Source: Streptococcus sanguinis (lineage in GTDB: Bacteria; Bacillota; Bacilli; Lactobacillales; Streptococcaceae). Taken from it: a stretch of 64,000 nt of DNA. This document shows positions 33,933-42,143 of this stretch, one piece after another; position 1 is the stretch's first letter; the number at the start of each line of letters is the position of its first letter. The notes beneath the pieces are model-generated. The model saw only the letters and a list, made by a program, of their open reading frames with translations. It searched no databases and was not told the origin of the DNA. Position numbers and translations under genes: made by a program. The stretch lies in the NCBI RefSeq assembly GCF_900475275.1, contig NZ_LS483364.1:930001-994000 (forward strand), read 5' to 3'.

Positions 33933-33958
33933 TCCTCTTATTCAGAGAGAGTTATCCG

Positions 33959-33984
33959 CCAGCCTTTAGGAGGCTGGTTTTTTA
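33959..33984 (+). terminator. Terminator after the accessory cluster
   Basis: CCAGCCT pairs perfectly with AGGCTGG around a five-base loop, followed by TTTTTT. Confidence 0.85.
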
Positions 33985-34033
33985 ATTTTTCTGAGATTTA
34001 GCCTCTTCAAGGATAGCTATTGCAATCGCTTTA

Positions 34034-34042
34034 TGGTAAAAT
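34034..34042 (+). promoter_or_regulatory. Extended -10 for the VOC-asnS unit
   Basis: TGGTAAAAT lies about 70 bases before the VOC gene, with no clear -35. It follows the terminator at 33959-33984, so it likely drives both the VOC gene and asnS. Confidence 0.5.
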
Positions 34043-34111
34043 ATAGAACAGATGTCCAAAAGATTTGTCTTGAAATAAAGTGACATTTAGCAACCAATCT
34101 AGGAGGCAGAT

Positions 34112-34477
34112 ATGATTGATCATTTTGAGATAAAGGTCAGGAATCTACAAATTTCAAAAGACTTTTATACAAGTTTTCTTTCTCCTCTAGGCTACAAATT
34201 GGCTTTTAGAAGTAGTTCTCTACTCAGTTTTGTTGCTCCCAACAGCCCACATCCTGGTGGAGATTTTTGGTTGGGGGAGGGAGAGCAGTCTCCGATTCAC
34301 TTTGCTTTTTTGGCAGAAAACCATGAGCAGGTTCAAGCTTGTTATGAGGCTGGTTTAAAGGCAGGGGGAAAAGACAACGGTGCGCCAAATTATCGGGGGA
34401 ACCTTTCATCATATTATGCAGCCTTTGTCTTGGATCCAGATGGTAATAATGTCGAGGCAGTCTGTCATAAAGAATAA
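34112..34477 (+). CDS. VOC-family (glyoxalase/bleomycin-resistance fold) protein
   Basis: 121 residues forming one vicinal-oxygen-chelate unit: DHFEIKVRNLQISKDFY at the start, HFAFLAENHEQV in the middle and YYAAFVLDPDGNNVEAVCH at the end, where the H and E residues can bind metal. Substrate cannot be read; members include lyases, dioxygenases and binding proteins. Ribosome binding site CTAGGAGGCAGAT. It directly precedes asnS. Confidence 0.85.
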   Translation: MIDHFEIKVRNLQISKDFYTSFLSPLGYKLAFRSSSLLSFVAPNSPHPGGDFWLGEGEQSPIHFAFLAENHEQVQACYEAGLKAGGKDNGAPNYRGNLSSYYAAFVLDPDGNNVEAVCHKE

Positions 34478-34498
34478 AAAATAGAAAAGAGAAAAAAC

Positions 34499-35845
34499 GT
34501 GTCAAAGAAAATCGTAACAATTATTGATGTGAAAAATTATGTTGGTCAAGAAGTGACCATTGGTGCTTGGGTTGCCAATAAGTCAGGTAAGGGTAAGATT
34601 GCTTTCTTGCAGTTGCGCGATGGCTCTGCCTTTTTCCAAGGGGTGGCCTTCAAGCCTAACTTCATCGAGAAATTTGGCGAAGAAGAAGGATTGGCGAAGT
34701 TTGATACGATTAAAAAGCTTAGCCAAGAAACTTCTGTCTATGTGACAGGGGTTGTCAAGGAAGACGAGCGCTCAAAATTTGGTTATGAGTTGGACATCAC
34801 CGATATCGAAATCATCGGCGAGTCAAATGACTATCCAATCACGCCCAAAGAACATGGCACTGACTTCCTCATGGATAACCGTCATTTGTGGCTGCGTTCT
34901 CGTAAGCAAGTGGCAATGATGCAAATCCGCAATGCCATCATCTACGCTACCTATGAATTCTTTGACAAGAATGGCTTTATGAAGTTTGACAGCCCAATCT
35001 TGTCAGGAAATGCAGCAGAAGACTCAACTGAGCTCTTTGAAACAGACTACTTCGGAACTCCAGCATACTTGAGTCAGTCAGGTCAGCTTTATCTGGAAGC
35101 AGGTGCTATGGCTCTTGGTCGCGTCTTTGACTTTGGTCCTGTATTCCGTGCCGAAAAATCAAAAACCCGTCGTCATTTGACTGAGTTCTGGATGATGGAT
35201 GCAGAGTACTCATACTTGACGCATGATGAGTCACTCGACTTGCAAGAAGCTTATGTTAAAGCCTTGATCCAAGGTGTTCTTGACCGTGCTCCTCAAGCTT
35301 TGGAAACCTTGGAACGTGATGTAGAACTTTTGAAACGCTATATTGCAGAGCCTTTCAAGCGTGTTAGCTATGATGAAGCGATTGACCTCTTGCAAGCGCA
35401 TGAAAATGATGAAGATGCTGACTATGAGCATCTGGAACATGGAGATGACTTTGGTTCACCGCATGAAACATGGATTTCAAACCACTTTGGTGTACCAACC
35501 TTTGTCGTGAACTACCCAGCAGCTATCAAGGCTTTCTACATGAAGCCAGTTCCTGGAAATCCAGACCGTGTCCTCTGTGCAGACTTGCTTGCTCCAGAAG
35601 GCTACGGTGAAATCATCGGTGGTTCTATGCGTGAAGAAGATTACGATGCCCTCGTTGCTAAGATGAATGATCTTGGTATGGATACGACAGAATATGAATT
35701 CTACCTGGATCTTCGTAAGTATGGAACAGTTCCGCACGGTGGATTCGGTATCGGTATCGAGCGTATGGTAACCTTTGTAGCAGGGACTAAGCATATCCGT
35801 GAAGCCATTCCATTCCCACGTATGCTGCACCGTATTAAACCATAA
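34499..35845 (+). CDS. asnS: Asparaginyl-tRNA synthetase
   Basis: 448 residues, class IIb synthetase charging tRNA-Asn. An N-terminal OB-fold anticodon-binding domain ([24 protein letters not shown]) precedes the catalytic domain with motif 2 ([23 protein letters not shown]) and motif 3 ([15 protein letters not shown]). The start is GTG at 34499 with a weak ribosome binding site (AAAAGAGAAAAAAC), 21 bases after the VOC gene. Codon use is strongly optimised, as expected for a translation gene. Confidence 0.97.
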   Translation: MSKKIVTIIDVKNYVGQEVTIGAWVANKSGKGKIAFLQLRDGSAFFQGVAFKPNFIEKFGEEEGLAKFDTIKKLSQETSVYVTGVVKEDERSKFGYELDITDIEIIGESNDYPITPKEHGTDFLMDNRHLWLRSRKQVAMMQIRNAIIYATYEFFDKNGFMKFDSPILSGNAAEDSTELFETDYFGTPAYLSQSGQLYLEAGAMALGRVFDFGPVFRAEKSKTRRHLTEFWMMDAEYSYLTHDESLDLQEAYVKALIQGVLDRAPQALETLERDVELLKRYIAEPFKRVSYDEAIDLLQAHENDEDADYEHLEHGDDFGSPHETWISNHFGVPTFVVNYPAAIKAFYMKPVPGNPDRVLCADLLAPEGYGEIIGGSMREEDYDALVAKMNDLGMDTTEYEFYLDLRKYGTVPHGGFGIGIERMVTFVAGTKHIREAIPFPRMLHRIKP

Positions 35846-35853
35846 AATGATTC

Positions 35854-35876
35854 AAACGCCCATGTGGCGTTTTTTC
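35854..35876 (+). terminator. Terminator after asnS
   Basis: AAACGCC pairs with GGCGTTT around CATGT, and TTTT follows. Confidence 0.8.
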
Positions 35877-35950
35877 AGCAATGAACTATGAAATAATCCA
35901 AATATAGAATTTTAGAGAAAGAAGAGGTAGAGGTCATGTGAACAGCGGAT

Positions 35951-35990
35951 TAACAAGTGATAAAGGATAAAAATGAAGAAACACTTGTTA
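35951..35990 (+). promoter_or_regulatory. Inverted repeat just upstream of the MFS ribosome binding site
   Basis: TAACAAGTG (35951-35959) and CACTTGTTA (35982-35990) are perfect complements 22 bases apart, directly before the AAGGAGAAAA ribosome binding site. As RNA they form a hairpin adjacent to the start; as DNA they could be a repressor operator. Confidence 0.5.
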
Positions 35991-36001
35991 AAGGAGAAAA
36001 T

Positions 36002-37189
36002 ATGTTTAAAAGAAGTTATCGGAAAAATATCGGTCTTATGGCCGGTGTAGAATTTTTTGCCTTTCTAGGCATTACTAGTTTTTGGATTTTATTTCTAAGT
36101 CAAAATGGCATGTCCCTTTGGCAGATTGGGCTTTTGGAAAGTATTTTTCATGCGACCAGTGTCATCTGTGAAATTCCTTCTGGGATGTTGGCGGATCGCT
36201 TTTCCTACAAGACCAATCTGTATCTGAGCCGGATAGCCGGGATTGTGTCTTCTGTTCTCATGTTGGCCGGGCAGGGGAACTTTTGGGTTTATGCACTGGC
36301 TATGGTGATTAGTGCTTGGTCCTATAACTTTGATTCGGGGACAAGTGCGGCCATGGTTTATGATTCTTCTGTAGAGGCTGGACTCAAGGAACGTTACCTG
36401 TCCATCTCCAGCTTTATGTCTGGAGTGGCTGAAGCGACCCGGTCTTTGGGAACAGTCTGGGCTGGATTTTTTGTCCATGGACAATTGCATCTGACCTACT
36501 ATATCATGATTGGCACCTCTGTCATCGTTCTGTTCTTGACCTGGATGCTAAAAGAACCTAGTGTCAAAGCAGAGAAAGCGGAACGTCTGACTATGAAAAA
36601 GATTATCTGGGCTGTCAAAGAGGAGTTGCAGAGAAATCCTAGCCTTTTTATCTGGATGATTCTGTCCCAAATCATCGGAACGCTGATGTGTATGTTTTAT
36701 TTTTATTATCAAAATCAATTGCCGGACTTAAAAGATTGGCAGATTTCAGTAGTTATGCTAATTGGCAGTGCTTTGAATATCTTAGCGGTCTATCTGGCGA
36801 GTGTGATTGGAAAGAGATATTCTGCCCTAAAACTTTTCCCTTCAGTGGTACTTTTAACTGGAGCAAGCTACCTGCTGTCCTATTTTGGCACGCCAATCAT
36901 CTATATTGTGATTTATCTAATCAGCAACGCCTTGTATGCACTCTTTCAGCCGATTTTTGACAACGATTTGCAAAAGCAGCTGCCAAGTGAAGTACGGGCG
37001 ACCATGCTCAGTGTTTATTCTATGATGTTCAGCTTGAGCATGATTGTCATTTTCCCTGTGACAGGCTGGTTGATTGATTACTTTGGCTTTGACTGGACTT
37101 TTATAGCTTTAGGCGGCTTCTTATTTGCTGTAACGCCATTTTTGTATATGAGTCTAAAGAAAATAAGCCAGAACTTACAAGAAGTCTAA
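36002..37189 (+). CDS. MFS transporter
   Basis: 395 residues with 12 predicted helices. The start at 36002 follows AAAGGAGAAAAT; the open frame upstream runs through the inverted repeat and is unlikely to be translated. The MFS loop 2-3 motif is GMLADRFSYKTNLYLSR. Cytoplasmic loop 6-7 carries basic residues (KAEKAERLTMKK), and helix 11-12 has GWLIDYFGFDWTF. Substrate unknown; relatives are drug or metabolite exporters. Neighbouring ABC exporters suggest a transport-rich accessory segment. Confidence 0.85.
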   Translation: MFKRSYRKNIGLMAGVEFFAFLGITSFWILFLSQNGMSLWQIGLLESIFHATSVICEIPSGMLADRFSYKTNLYLSRIAGIVSSVLMLAGQGNFWVYALAMVISAWSYNFDSGTSAAMVYDSSVEAGLKERYLSISSFMSGVAEATRSLGTVWAGFFVHGQLHLTYYIMIGTSVIVLFLTWMLKEPSVKAEKAERLTMKKIIWAVKEELQRNPSLFIWMILSQIIGTLMCMFYFYYQNQLPDLKDWQISVVMLIGSALNILAVYLASVIGKRYSALKLFPSVVLLTGASYLLSYFGTPIIYIVIYLISNALYALFQPIFDNDLQKQLPSEVRATMLSVYSMMFSLSMIVIFPVTGWLIDYFGFDWTFIALGGFLFAVTPFLYMSLKKISQNLQEV

Positions 37190-37285
37190 TATCAATGTTC
37201 TCTTTCTGCTGGTCAGAAGGAGAATATTTTTTACCCTTTGAAAATTATGGTAAAATAAATACAGTTTAATGGAGAAGTAGGCGGT

Positions 37286-39028
37286 ATGAAAGATTTATTG
37301 AAATATTTCAAGGGCTATATCAGAGAGTCTTTGCTGGGGCCCTTGTTCAAGCTCTTGGAGGCCAGTTTTGAACTCTTGGTTCCGGTTTTGATTGCGGGGA
37401 TTGTGGACGAGACAATTCCTAGACACGACAGCTCCCATCTCTACTGGATGGTTTTTCTTTTGATGGGCTTGGCTGCGCTGGGCGTGGTGGTAGCAGTGGT
37501 AGCCCAGTATTATTCGTCAAAGGCGGCAGTGGGCTTTACTCGCCAGATGACAAGCGACCTCTATCAAAAAATCCTGCGCTTGCCCAAGGCTAGTCGGGAT
37601 GAGTTGACAACTTCTAGCTTGGTGACTCGGCTGACGAGCGACACCTATCAGATTCAGACGGGCATCAATCAATTTCTTCGTCTCTTTCTGCGGGCGCCCA
37701 TCATCGTTTTTGGATCTATTATTATGGCCTTTACTATCAGTCCGGTCATTACCTTGTGGTTCTTGCTCATGGTAGCAATTTTAACGGCTATTATCGTTTT
37801 CATGTCTCGTCTTATGAATCCTCTCTACGCTAAGATTCGCCAACTGACAGATCAGCTGGTCAATTTGACTCGTGAGCAGCTGCAGGGTATGCGGGTTATA
37901 AGAGCTTTCGGTCAGACCCAGCGTGAGGTTCAGACCTTTCGCAATCGCAACGAGCTCTATAAAACTTGGCAAATCAGGACGGGAGCTCTGGCTAGTCTGA
38001 TTAGTCCTCTGACCTTTCTTACGGTCAATGGTACTCTGATTGCTGTCATTTGGCAGGGGAATACCTTTATCGGCAAGGGCTTGCTGACCCAGGGGATGCT
38101 AGTGGCTTTGGTCAATTATTTATTGCAGATTTTGGTGGAATTGCTCAAGCTGGCTATGCTGGTCAACTCGCTCAATCAAAGCTATATCAGTGCAGGTCGT
38201 ATCAGTCAGGTCTTCGAGCAAGCAGAAGAAGATGTCCTGCAGGAATTAGTGCAGGAAACAGCTCTGCCAAATCAAGCCATTAAAGTCCAGCAGGTTAGTT
38301 TTTCTTATCCAAATGCAGCTAGTCCAGCCTTGACTGGTCTGACTTTTGATTTGAAAAGCGGTCAGACTTTGGGGGTTATTGGTGGGACAGGTTCAGGTAA
38401 GTCTACTCTGGTTCAGCTGCTGGCTCATCTTTATCCTGTGGCTGCTGGTCAGTTGACCATCTTTTCCCAAGGACGCAGTCCTAAAAATCTCAGAGAATGG
38501 CGGTCTTGGATTAGTCTGGTGCCTCAGAAGGCGGAGCTTTTCCAAGGAACTGTTCGCTCCAATCTGACTTTAGGATTGTCAATCAAGCCAACAGACGAAG
38601 ATTTGTGGCAGGCTTTAGAGATTGCTCAGGCGGCAGACTTTGTCTCTCAGAAGGAAGGTGGCTTGGATGCGACTGTAGAGGCCTTTGGTCGGAATTTTTC
38701 TGGCGGTCAGCGTCAGCGTTTAACTATTGCAAGAGCTGTCTTGCGGAGGGGGCCTTTCTTGATTTTAGATGATGCAACCTCGGCTCTGGACTATCTGACA
38801 GAGGCTAGACTCTTGCAGGCTATTAAGAATGAATTGACAGAGACCAGTCTGGTCTTGATCTCTCAGCGAACCAATAGCTTGCGCTCGGCGGATCAAATTT
38901 TAGTCCTAGATAAGGGAGAACAGGTGGCCCTTGGTCGCCATGAGGAACTTCTGGTCAGCTCTGCCATTTACCGAGAAATCCATAACTCCCAGCATAGTCA
39001 AGGAGAGGAGGGCAAGCATGAAGCATAA
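37286..39028 (+). CDS. Second heterodimeric ABC exporter, degenerate-site subunit
   Basis: 580 residues: six helices, then an ATPase with Walker A GGTGSGKST, signature FSGGQRQRL and Walker B FLILDDATSALD, where the catalytic Glu is Asp. The H-loop reads LISQRTNS, with Gln in place of the switch His. Both changes mark the non-hydrolytic half-site. It begins 30 bases after a TGGTAAAAT extended -10 (37248-37256). Its stop overlaps the partner's start by 11 bases. Confidence 0.88.
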   Translation: MKDLLKYFKGYIRESLLGPLFKLLEASFELLVPVLIAGIVDETIPRHDSSHLYWMVFLLMGLAALGVVVAVVAQYYSSKAAVGFTRQMTSDLYQKILRLPKASRDELTTSSLVTRLTSDTYQIQTGINQFLRLFLRAPIIVFGSIIMAFTISPVITLWFLLMVAILTAIIVFMSRLMNPLYAKIRQLTDQLVNLTREQLQGMRVIRAFGQTQREVQTFRNRNELYKTWQIRTGALASLISPLTFLTVNGTLIAVIWQGNTFIGKGLLTQGMLVALVNYLLQILVELLKLAMLVNSLNQSYISAGRISQVFEQAEEDVLQELVQETALPNQAIKVQQVSFSYPNAASPALTGLTFDLKSGQTLGVIGGTGSGKSTLVQLLAHLYPVAAGQLTIFSQGRSPKNLREWRSWISLVPQKAELFQGTVRSNLTLGLSIKPTDEDLWQALEIAQAADFVSQKEGGLDATVEAFGRNFSGGQRQRLTIARAVLRRGPFLILDDATSALDYLTEARLLQAIKNELTETSLVLISQRTNSLRSADQILVLDKGEQVALGRHEELLVSSAIYREIHNSQHSQGEEGKHEA

Positions 39029-40754
39029 GACATCATCTAGCAGCTTGAGGCGCTTGACTCGAGATTTGCTGCAGGCGCGCTGGCTCTTTCTCCTAGCTAG
39101 TCTGGGAACAGTGGCTCAAGTGGCTCTGACTGTTCTTCTTCCAGTTTTAATTGGAAATGCGATTGATAGCGTTCTTCTTCCTCAAGCGGATCAACATTTG
39201 ATGCCGATTTTGGGCCAGATGCTGCTGGTTATCGTAGCCAATACGCTGATTCAGTGGCTCAATCCCTTGCTCTATAATCAGCTGGTTTATCGCTATAGCC
39301 AGCAACTCCGGCAAGGTGTCATCAAGAAAATACACTATCTGCCTTTAGCTTATCTGGATCGGCAGGGAACCGGAGACTTGGTTAGTCGGGTGACGACGGA
39401 CTTGGAGCAACTCAGCAATGGCCTACTTATGGTTTTCAATCAATTTTTTGTGGGTTTGCTGACAATCTTAGTGACCATCATTAGCATGGCCAGATTGGAC
39501 TTTTTCCTCTTGCTTTTGGTTCTGCTTTTGACGCCCCTTTCTCTCTTCTTAGCTCGCTTTATTGCCAGAAAGAGTTTTAGCTTTTTCCAACGTCAGACGC
39601 AGGCGAGGGGAGCGCAGACCCAGCTGATTGAGGAAAGTTTGACTCAAGAAAGTCTGATCCAGGCTTTTAATGCTCAGGAGCAGTTTGATTCAGCTTTTAC
39701 TCGCAGTAATCAAACCTATGCAGACTATTCTCAGGCGGCTATTTTCTATTCTTCGACGGTTAATCCTTCGACTCGTTTTATCAATGCCCTGATCTATGCT
39801 TTGATTGTGGGCTTTGGGGCTGTACGAATCATTCAGGGAACAGGCTTTACGGTTGGGCAGCTGGTGACCTTCCTCAACTATGTCAACCAGTACACCAAGC
39901 CTTTCAATGATATATCGTCAGTCATGTCGGAATTGCAGAGCGCTTTAGCTTGTGCGGAGCGAATTTACAGCGTTTTGGACCAAGAAGAAATAGCTGAGTC
40001 TGGTCAGGAAATCCTCCAGTCGGAAGATATCAAAGGACAGATTAGCTTCGAGCATGTAGCTTTTGGCTATGAGCCTGGAAAAGAGCTGATTCAGGATTTG
40101 AATATAAGGATTCCAGCAGCTAGTAAGGTTGCTATTGTCGGGCCAACTGGTGCTGGCAAGTCTACCTTGATCAATCTCCTCATGCGATTTTACAATGTAG
40201 ACAGTGGTCTTATTTCGCTAGACGGTACTCCCATAACGCATTACACTAGAGCCTCTTATCGTCAGCATTTTGGTATGGTACTGCAGGAGACTTGGCTCAA
40301 GACGGCGACCATTCATGACAACATAGCTTTTGGCCGGCCAGACGCCAGCCGAGAAGAGGTCATTGCAGCTGCCAAGGCGGCCAATGCTCATTTCTTTATC
40401 CAGCAGCTGCCTCAGGGGTACGACACCTATCTAGCGGATGCTGGGGACTCCCTTTCTCAAGGTCAGCGGCAGCTCTTGACCATTGCGCGTGTCTTCCTTG
40501 CTGTTCCTAAAATCCTAATCTTGGATGAGGCGACTTCCTCCATCGATACCCGAACAGAAGTCTTGATTCAGGAGGCTTTCAGCAAGCTCATGGTGGGTCG
40601 GACTAGCTTTATCATCGCCCACCGCCTGTCCACTATTCAAAATGCTGACATCATCCTCGTTATGGTAGATGGTGATATCGTCGAGCATGGTAATCACCAG
40701 GAGCTCATGGATGCCAAAGGTGTTTATTACCAAATGCAGACGGCGCAGGAGTAG
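39018..40754 (+). CDS. Second heterodimeric ABC exporter, catalytic subunit
   Basis: 578 residues from the ATG at 39018 (ribosome binding site GAGAGGAGGG); the longer frame runs back into the partner gene. Walker A is GPTGAGKST, Walker B KILILDEATSSID with Glu, the H-loop IIAHRLS, and the signature is the variant LSQGQRQLL. With the preceding gene it forms a PatAB/BmrCD-like pair. This is the second such pair in the window, with the same division of degenerate and active motifs. Confidence 0.88.
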   Translation: MKHKTSSSSLRRLTRDLLQARWLFLLASLGTVAQVALTVLLPVLIGNAIDSVLLPQADQHLMPILGQMLLVIVANTLIQWLNPLLYNQLVYRYSQQLRQGVIKKIHYLPLAYLDRQGTGDLVSRVTTDLEQLSNGLLMVFNQFFVGLLTILVTIISMARLDFFLLLLVLLLTPLSLFLARFIARKSFSFFQRQTQARGAQTQLIEESLTQESLIQAFNAQEQFDSAFTRSNQTYADYSQAAIFYSSTVNPSTRFINALIYALIVGFGAVRIIQGTGFTVGQLVTFLNYVNQYTKPFNDISSVMSELQSALACAERIYSVLDQEEIAESGQEILQSEDIKGQISFEHVAFGYEPGKELIQDLNIRIPAASKVAIVGPTGAGKSTLINLLMRFYNVDSGLISLDGTPITHYTRASYRQHFGMVLQETWLKTATIHDNIAFGRPDASREEVIAAAKAANAHFFIQQLPQGYDTYLADAGDSLSQGQRQLLTIARVFLAVPKILILDEATSSIDTRTEVLIQEAFSKLMVGRTSFIIAHRLSTIQNADIILVMVDGDIVEHGNHQELMDAKGVYYQMQTAQE

Positions 40755-40800
40755 AAGGGGAGCTTTATTAAAGTTCACAGATTGATGCTAAACAAAACTA

Positions 40801-40829
40801 AAAGAGTTGGAAATTCCAACTCTTTTTGC
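40801..40829. terminator. Terminator between the ABC pair and the converging unknown genes
   Basis: AAAGAGTTGG pairs with CCAACTCTTT, followed by TTGCTT; T/A-rich flanks allow use from both sides. Confidence 0.75.
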
Positions 40830-40844
40830 TTATAGACTATAGTA

Positions 40845-40994
40845 CTATGAAACAATAAAATAAATATTCTCATTGTCTATACATACATCTGATGTATGGT
40901 TGTAGATTTGGTTCAGTTCATTGAGCCTATCAATAAAAACAGATGTTTTAGCATTTTTTAATTTTTTGAATGATTTAATTATATCTTTTTCCAT
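40845..40994 (-). CDS. 49-residue small protein downstream of the 344-residue gene
   Basis: A complete small ORF that begins MEKDIIKSFKKLKNAK and ends NENIYFIVS. The N-terminal half is a basic amphipathic helix and the second half is polar (RLNELNQIYNHTSD). It starts 24 bases after the stop of the larger gene on the same strand, so it is likely co-transcribed. The ribosome binding site is weak (GCAAAGAAA). No homologue is recalled. The protein-like composition and clean termination before the shared terminator support a real gene. Confidence 0.5.
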   Translation of the reverse strand: MEKDIIKSFKKLKNAKTSVFIDRLNELNQIYNHTSDVCIDNENIYFIVS

Positions 40995-41018
40995 TTTCTT
41001 TGCGCTTTTATTTAGCTC

Positions 41019-42053
41019 TTATCCGCCGTCTTGGAGAAATTCATCTGCAGGGCCGTCCTTGATAAAAGGAATATTTCCTAAGAAACCGCCTATTGCTTTG
41101 CTTGCTTCTCCTACACCTTTCAATACATTGGATTCAATAGAGGATTCGCTCATTTTTTCTAAATAATTTAGACATTTTGTAAACATGGCAGAATAGGCAG
41201 AAGAAAGTTTTTCGATTTCTTCTTTGATAGATAATATATTTTTTTCAGCTAAATTTCCACTGAGCATAATTTCGATATAAGATGCCAGTGAATAGGTGTA
41301 TAGAGATAAGCTGTAGTATTTAAATTTCTTACTAATTTTTTTCTTAGCCGATGAAACTTCTGATTGGATTATAAGAAGAGGGGTAGACTTTAAATCTTCT
41401 TCTAATTTCTTTTGGTAGGAAGTCATTTGCTGTCTCGCACTTCTCTGAATATCCATTACCATTTTATGGCTGCTGGAGACGAAGTGGCTATTGTCCCAAT
41501 TATGCTTATATTTCCTAATTAAATCCATCAATGTCTCGGCATCGGCTTCAATTGAAGATTCTTTTTCGGTTTCTAAAAATGATAAAATTTGTTTCTCAAG
41601 TTCAACAATATTGTCTAATCTTTTCTCAACAGAATATAAGAGTGCAGCGACAATGATAACTTGTGGTTGAATCATCAATCCTTCATTTGCAAGTTCACTT
41701 ATTTCTTGAAGTTGGACAAATTTCGAGCCTCCATCCGCTTTTCGCAGAGCTCCCCAGTAGTTACCATTTTTTGCCTTTTTTAAGGTATCGCCAGCAGCTT
41801 TATTAACAATGCGATAGGCTTTTTCGCCATTATTTCCTTGGACAACTTTTGTCAAATTAGGGATAAGAGAAGCTACAGTAGTTCCTAATTCTGACAACTC
41901 AATAATTGGTATCTTTATTGTAGTTGGTTGTTCAATTTCAGAACGAGTTTGTAAAAGTATCTGATCTGTGAGTTCAACGAATTGGGTTTGTTCGTTAAAA
42001 ATCTCTTTTTTGTTAAGTGTGTTTTCAGCAGCAATATTTATGATATCTCCCAT
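41019..42053 (-). CDS. Uncharacterised 344-residue helical protein
   Basis: Soluble and mostly helical. The N-terminal third has strand-like IKIPIIELSELGTTVASLIP and YWGALRKADGGSKF. The centre is a long charged helix (VEKRLDNIVELEKQILSFLETEKES, then LIRKYKHNWDN). The C-terminus has a hydrophobic stretch (YSLASYIEIMLSGN) and a Gly-rich end. I recall similar hypothetical proteins across Firmicutes but no assigned function. Helical-bundle architecture could fit a membrane-interacting or toxin-like protein; this is speculation. Moderately AT-rich, with a small gene downstream. Confidence 0.65.
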   Translation of the reverse strand: MGDIINIAAENTLNKKEIFNEQTQFVELTDQILLQTRSEIEQPTTIKIPIIELSELGTTVASLIPNLTKVVQGNNGEKAYRIVNKAAGDTLKKAKNGNYWGALRKADGGSKFVQLQEISELANEGLMIQPQVIIVAALLYSVEKRLDNIVELEKQILSFLETEKESSIEADAETLMDLIRKYKHNWDNSHFVSSSHKMVMDIQRSARQQMTSYQKKLEEDLKSTPLLIIQSEVSSAKKKISKKFKYYSLSLYTYSLASYIEIMLSGNLAEKNILSIKEEIEKLSSAYSAMFTKCLNYLEKMSESSIESNVLKGVGEASKAIGGFLGNIPFIKDGPADEFLQDGG

Positions 42054-42143
42054 GTTTAAAACCTGAACTTTCTATGAAACTATCTTCATTATAAAGGAAG
42101 TGACCATAAGTAGTCAATAAAGACAATGAAGAAAATTTTTGAA

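Noticed and set aside
40921-41166. Plus-strand ORF of 81 codons
   Set aside because: It is antisense to the end of the 344-residue gene and its small downstream ORF, has no ribosome binding site, and has a composition typical of an antisense shadow.
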